Shown one piece after another: positions 60,328-64,000 of a stretch of 64,000 nucleotides of DNA. The position numbers and the translations under genes are program-made. The stretch covers positions 29,059,628 through 29,123,627 of the forward strand of contig OZ037767.1 in the NCBI GenBank assembly GCA_964035545.1, given 5' to 3'. The number at the start of each line of letters is the position of its first letter. Positions within the stretch are counted from its first letter, which is position 1. Origin of the DNA: Bugula neritina (lineage: Eukaryota; Bryozoa; Gymnolaemata; Cheilostomatida; Bugulidae). The notes below the pieces were generated by a model. That model had not been told where the DNA came from, made no database searches, and saw only the letters and a list, made by a program, of their open reading frames with translations.

Positions 60328-61370
60328 CATATGGATTTCAGAAACAGATAACAATAGCTCTGTACTTTAGCATAATGGTCCTGTGATGGATAGAAATCAA
60401 GGGCAGACAATTACTCTGGTATTGATAATCTGCAGTGTAGTCACCACAAGTGGTATGTACACTGTATCTACTCTGCAATAGTCAAGAGTCATAAATTGAA
60501 ATAACTTACTATCTTATCTTATAAATAATCATCTTCTAATCCACATGCTGCTTCAACTAGGAAAGGACATAAGCTACTAGCCATTGTATTAAACTATTAG
60601 AGAATTCTAGAATATATATAAGTCAGAAAACTAGTCATATCATCTCAAAAGCCTATGGTTTACCTCAAAATTCTTTAAGAAAATATCTTCACACTCTGAT
60701 TTAATTTTAGAATATTCATGGACCCTATTTACTTGCATAAAATCTCTACAAACTAATTAATTGTATGCTATTTTCTGCACACTGGTTCAACATTTCTGCA
60801 TATATATCATTTTATGCTCAGGAGGCAAAGTTTACAATCAGTCTACTGTCGGCTGTGCAGAGCAAAACATCCCCACAGCTCGTCTGTATTGTCCGAATCA
60901 GGATGGAGAAACATTTAGCATACAACTGCAGATGGCAAGTGCATATGTGTGATATTATCTAATCATGTTTCTGTAGTTATTGCAACAGTTGATCACTTGG
61001 AAGTGAATGAAACATGCTTTCAGCCATGAATTTTTTATTTTGTCCTAGTTCTCACAGCTGCCTTTACTGATTAGCATATTATTATAACATATTTTCAATT
61101 TACATTTTATAATATGTTTACCAGTTTTGTTGTAAAAGCCCATATCACTACCCGAACATTGTATGACTAAATTTTCCATTTTATAATTTAATTTATATTT
61201 CTATTATTACACTTCTAAAATTTATAAGCGATAAAAAACTCATGTTGGTTTATACTATCCATCTCTGAGAGAACCACTAATGAGAAGGTTTTTTAGCAGC
61301 TAGACGAAGGGATTTTTCCCTATTCTGGTGCACATGAGCAATTATGACTGGATGCTTTTCTTAGCATCAC

Positions 61371-61442
61371 CAGTGGCCTTTACTGGGGATCAAACCACTG
61401 ACGTCATGTTTACTAAGCCAGTGCTCTAACCCTTAGATCCCG
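61371..61442 (-). other. tRNA-derived SINE-like segment
   Basis: The minus strand has an A-box-like GGGTTAGAGCACTGG and a B-box-like GGTTTGATCCC about 35 nt apart, the layout of a tRNA head. No paired acceptor stem or CCA. The flanks show no clear tail. Confidence 0.4.
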
Positions 61443-61563
61443 GTTTCTCTCTAATATTTAATCACTGATACTACATATATATAAAATAGCAATTTTACAA
61501 AACATATCCTAATATTTTACTAGATCATAGCTACCTACAAAGAAACGTGTCCCACAAGCCTCA

Positions 61564-62128
61564 TGTCACAAAACTGTTGGTAGCAGTGTGACGAGTTCGA
61601 AAAGTCTGGTAGTCAGAAGTGTATAGACAAGTAGCATACAGCTTGCTAATCCAGTTGTGAGTAAATAGAGTTGTGAATACAAGTAGACTTTATTTCTCTA
61701 GTAAGATATGCACATATGAACTTATAAAAATGAACTCCGAGAATGAACTTATAAAAAGGAACTCCAAGAATGAACTGATTTGTAAACACAACTGCCTCAG
61801 TATTTATAGTAAACAAAAAACTCTAGAACATTCTCAAGCATTCCAGTATAGAAGATTCTAGTAGGAAACATTCCCCACATGCCAATACTATTTATAGAAA
61901 ATCAAAACAAAACAAAACATTGGAATTTCCATGGTTATTTCGCAATTATTGCGCAACACCTTGTTTACATTGCTGGGCAGTAGTTAACATGACTAATGAA
62001 AACAGTAACAATGAACAATGACCCATCTCTTTGATTAGTCTAGAATATTTATGAACATTCCTGTATAATCATTAGGAAAAACCTGGTAAGTCTATTTATA
62101 GGTATATGTACACTCAGAATTTGTGACA
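61564..62128 (-). mobile_element. 3' LTR of a Ty3/gypsy-type retrotransposon, 565 bp
   Basis: On the minus strand it begins TGTCACAA directly after a polypurine tract and ends TTGTGACA: a perfect 8-bp terminal inverted repeat with the TG...CA rule. A TATA-like CTATAAATAG lies near 62091-62101, another at 61886-61899, and an AATAAA signal near 61689-61694. The 5 bases beyond the end are cctca (61559-61563); the matching target duplication would be outside the window. Confidence 0.88.
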
Positions 62129-62140
62129 ACCCCCCATTCT
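62129..62140 (-). other. Polypurine tract of the LTR retrotransposon
   Basis: Minus strand AGAATGGGGGGT immediately before the LTR: the plus-strand DNA primer site of the element. Confidence 0.85.
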
Positions 62141-62174
62141 AAGAGAAATTATCTTGATCATTTCTTCTAACTAC

Positions 62175-62246
62175 TTAAAATTCTGAGTCAATTCGGCTTA
62201 GATAATCGGCTCCAACATTGTCCTTTCCTTTGATTGACTCCACCTT
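62175..62246 (-). pseudogene. RNase H C-terminal remnant of the retrotransposon
   Basis: In a frame different from the integrase frame, 62246-62175 reads as a tail with IKGKDNVGADYLSRI and a stop at 62175-62177. This is the usual end of the Ty3/gypsy RNase H domain (the ADxLSR motif). The frame is closed by a stop at 62265-62267, so only the tail remains. It lies 34 bp from the polypurine tract, so RNase H was the last domain of this element. Confidence 0.8.
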
Positions 62247-64000
62247 GATTCTGTCTGCTGTTTCTTACTGTACAGGTCCAACAAATTATCTTCGCATTCT
62301 TTTCTTTCCTCATCGTGATCAATAATTCCAGCACCAGCAGCATCTAGAGTCATTACAGCTCCAACAGTCATAGGGTCGGTAGGCGTCTCCCGCTCAAAAT
62401 ATTTCTTCAGCATGTTGGCATGGTATGTTCTCCTCTTGCCTCTAATGTTGATAATGTAGTCATTCAGTCTGACTTTCTCCTCAATATTGAATGGTCCTTG
62501 CCAATGCATCAGCAATTTATTTCCATTTGTAGGTAGAAGAATGAGCACTTTGTCACCAGATTTGAAGTCTCTCTGCTTAGCTTTCTTGTCAAAATAGTGT
62601 TTGTATCTTTTTTGACTGTCTTTTAGCGAAGCTAGTGCCATTTCCATCATGTCATCTAAACGCTCTCTCAATTCAAAAACATGTTGATAGCAGGTCTTGA
62701 CTTCATCGGCAGTGTCTTCTTTTGTCCAAAGTTGCCGCAGGATGTACATTGGTCCACGCACAGTTCTTCCATAGAGTAACTCGAATGGGGCGAAGCCTGT
62801 TGATTCCTGTGGGACTTCTCTATATGCAAATAGAGCCGCATTGATGAATCGATGCCACTGTCTTGGCTCTTTAGCACACAACTTTTTTAACATACTCTTG
62901 AGGGTTCCGTTGAACTTTTCCACAAGTCCATTGGCCATTGCATGGTATGGTGAGGTAGGAAGTTGCCGCATGTCAAGTAATCTGGTGAACTCTTTCATGT
63001 AGTCTGAGATGAATTGAGTTCCTTGATCGCTTATCACCTCCTCTGGTATCCCAACACGACTGTATATGTCAAGCAGCGCTTCAGCTACAGTAGCTGAGTC
63101 AATGTTCTTCAATGGTGTAGCTTCAGGATATCTTGTAGCATAGTCAACTAAAGTTAGGATGTAGCGGTGTCCTCTCTCACTTGGAGGGTTAATTGGTCCG
63201 ACTAGGTCTATCGCACATCTCTTGAATGGGGTGTCAATTAGTGGTGTTTCCTGTACTGGAACTTTCATGACTGAGCCTTTTTTCACCGTCTTCTGGCAAA
63301 TGTCACATGATTGACAGAAACGTACGACATCTCCGTTTAGTCCTGGCCAGAAGAAGTTGGAAAGCACTCTATCAGAGGTTTTCTTTACTCCTAGGTGTCC
63401 GCTCATTATGCAGTCATGAGCTTTCTGTAGAACTTCCTTCCTCAGTGAATTGGGTACCATGAGTTGTTTAACAGGGTTTACACTGGCAGACTTCGAGTCG
63501 GTGTACTCACGGTACAGAATCTTATTCCTCACCACAAACCTAGTGGTGCATCCCTTTTTCTCCTTCACTTCTTTTGCATCGAAGAAACGTTCCAATGTGG
63601 GGTCGTCCCTCTGCAGTCTGGCTATCTCATCTTTCCCTATACTTAATGGGTTAGCATTTGAATCAATCTTCAGTGGTTTGTCTCCTGACTTTTCCTTGAC
63701 AGCTTGAGCTCTTGTGGTTACGGCGCAGTCCTTCCAGTTTTCCAGCGGCTGGTCAGCTGATCTTGCTCCATCCACATTCCCAATAAGCAGGTCACAAATT
63801 GTCTTGTCCATTACTGCAGCTTTGACGACACCATTGTAAAATGGTGAGCGTACTGAGATAAGTGCCCACTGAGCCTCCCTAACACTGGCATCAGCCATAT
63901 TCAGATAAACTGATTCTCCAGTTAAGTGTTGAGGTTGCACATACTTTGCATTGACTACAATGCAACCACAGCCGGTGTCGCGCATTACAGTAGCTCGTTG
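62198..64000 (-). CDS. Ty3/gypsy-type protease-integrase polyprotein, partial, RT missing
   Basis: One frame, open to the window edge (the Met at 63985 is internal; five more codons lie upstream). Counting from that Met: aspartic protease with DTG at 3-5 and the LLIGN flap-end motif at 66-70; a linker; integrase with zinc-binding H190, H197, C227, C230; catalytic D260, D320, E356; GPF motif near 497-499; then an acidic spacer ending at 595. The integrase set is complete. No reverse transcriptase or RNase H lies between protease and integrase, and only an RNase H tail follows, so the domain order was protease-integrase-RT-RNase H (as in Gmr1-like elements) and an internal deletion removed RT and most of RNase H. 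The last about 20 residues are read out of frame from the RNase H remnant. Gag would lie to the right, outside. Confidence 0.88.
   Translation of the reverse strand, partial: QRATVMRDTGCGCIVVNAKYVQPQHLTGESVYLNMADASVREAQWALISVRSPFYNGVVKAAVMDKTICDLLIGNVDGARSADQPLENWKDCAVTTRAQAVKEKSGDKPLKIDSNANPLSIGKDEIARLQRDDPTLERFFDAKEVKEKKGCTTRFVVRNKILYREYTDSKSASVNPVKQLMVPNSLRKEVLQKAHDCIMSGHLGVKKTSDRVLSNFFWPGLNGDVVRFCQSCDICQKTVKKGSVMKVPVQETPLIDTPFKRCAIDLVGPINPPSERGHRYILTLVDYATRYPEATPLKNIDSATVAEALLDIYSRVGIPEEVISDQGTQFISDYMKEFTRLLDMRQLPTSPYHAMANGLVEKFNGTLKSMLKKLCAKEPRQWHRFINAALFAYREVPQESTGFAPFELLYGRTVRGPMYILRQLWTKEDTADEVKTCYQHVFELRERLDDMMEMALASLKDSQKRYKHYFDKKAKQRDFKSGDKVLILLPTNGNKLLMHWQGPFNIEEKVRLNDYIINIRGKRRTYHANMLKKYFERETPTDPMTVGAVMTLDAAGAGIIDHDEERKECEDNLLDLYSKKQQTESRWSQSKERTMLEPII

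Larger units (their letters stand above)
56985..61563. other. Spacer between gene K and the retrotransposon
   Basis: 56985 to about 58385 is the type 4 upstream flank (as in H, I, J). Beyond it the sequence is unique and AT-rich with two minisatellites. No gene supported. A weak plus-strand exon-like frame lies at 60822-60946 and a SINE-like segment at 61371-61442. Confidence 0.6.

Noticed and set aside
61371-61442. Functional tRNA gene
   Set aside because: A- and B-box-like sequences exist, but the acceptor stem does not pair and the anticodon arm is not evident.
63450-63707. Plus-strand frames opposite the integrase frame
   Set aside because: Antisense shadows of the protease-integrase reading frame.

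Overview
The window looks like AT-rich nuclear DNA of a metazoan: genes are split into short exons with GT/AG introns, microsatellites are very abundant, and metazoan-type mobile elements are present. The main gene family (EXD1-like 3'-5' exonucleases in tandem array) together with low GC would fit an early-branching animal such as a sponge, but the species cannot be fixed from the sequence. There are no prokaryotic operons, rRNA genes or CRISPR arrays.

From about 3.4 to 57 kb the minus strand carries at least eleven tandem copies (A to K, left to right) of one six-exon gene plus several broken pieces. Every intact copy has the same architecture: exon 1 with Exo I (D-C-E), exon 2 with Exo II (D in CREDC), exon 3 a linker, exons 4/5 whose junction encodes Exo III (Y-x3-D), and exon 6 with two CxxC pairs. 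All internal introns are phase 1, so any internal exon can be lost in frame. Copies fall into four subtypes by N-terminus, flank and exon 5: type 1 (A, C, E), type 2 (B, D, F), type 3 (G and two exon 4-5 fragments) and type 4 (H, I, J, K). The left half is three repeats of a roughly 9 kb unit [type 1 - type 2 - type 3]; only the third unit has a complete type 3 gene. The right half is a type 4 array with roughly 5.9 kb spacing for H, I and J.

The active site varies in a patterned way: all type 2 copies have Glu for the Exo III Asp at a NAGNAG splice acceptor; G has Ala for the Exo I Glu; I has lost the exon carrying Exo II; B has a 1-nt frameshift in exon 4. In type 4 genes complementary pentanucleotide repeats flank exons 4-5, which could pair in the pre-mRNA.

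At the left edge (642-744, minus) is the first coding exon of a TMEM45-like membrane protein gene whose remainder lies outside. At the right edge (61564-64000, minus) is the 3' end of a Ty3/gypsy-type LTR retrotransposon with protease directly followed by integrase and then a 3' LTR; a leftover RNase H tail shows that the element had integrase before reverse transcriptase and suffered an internal deletion. Smaller mobile elements (a solo-LTR-like insert, a Mutator-like MITE, a long foldback element, a short MITE family) and SINE-like tRNA-derived pieces are scattered in introns and spacers. About 57-61.5 kb holds no gene that I can support.
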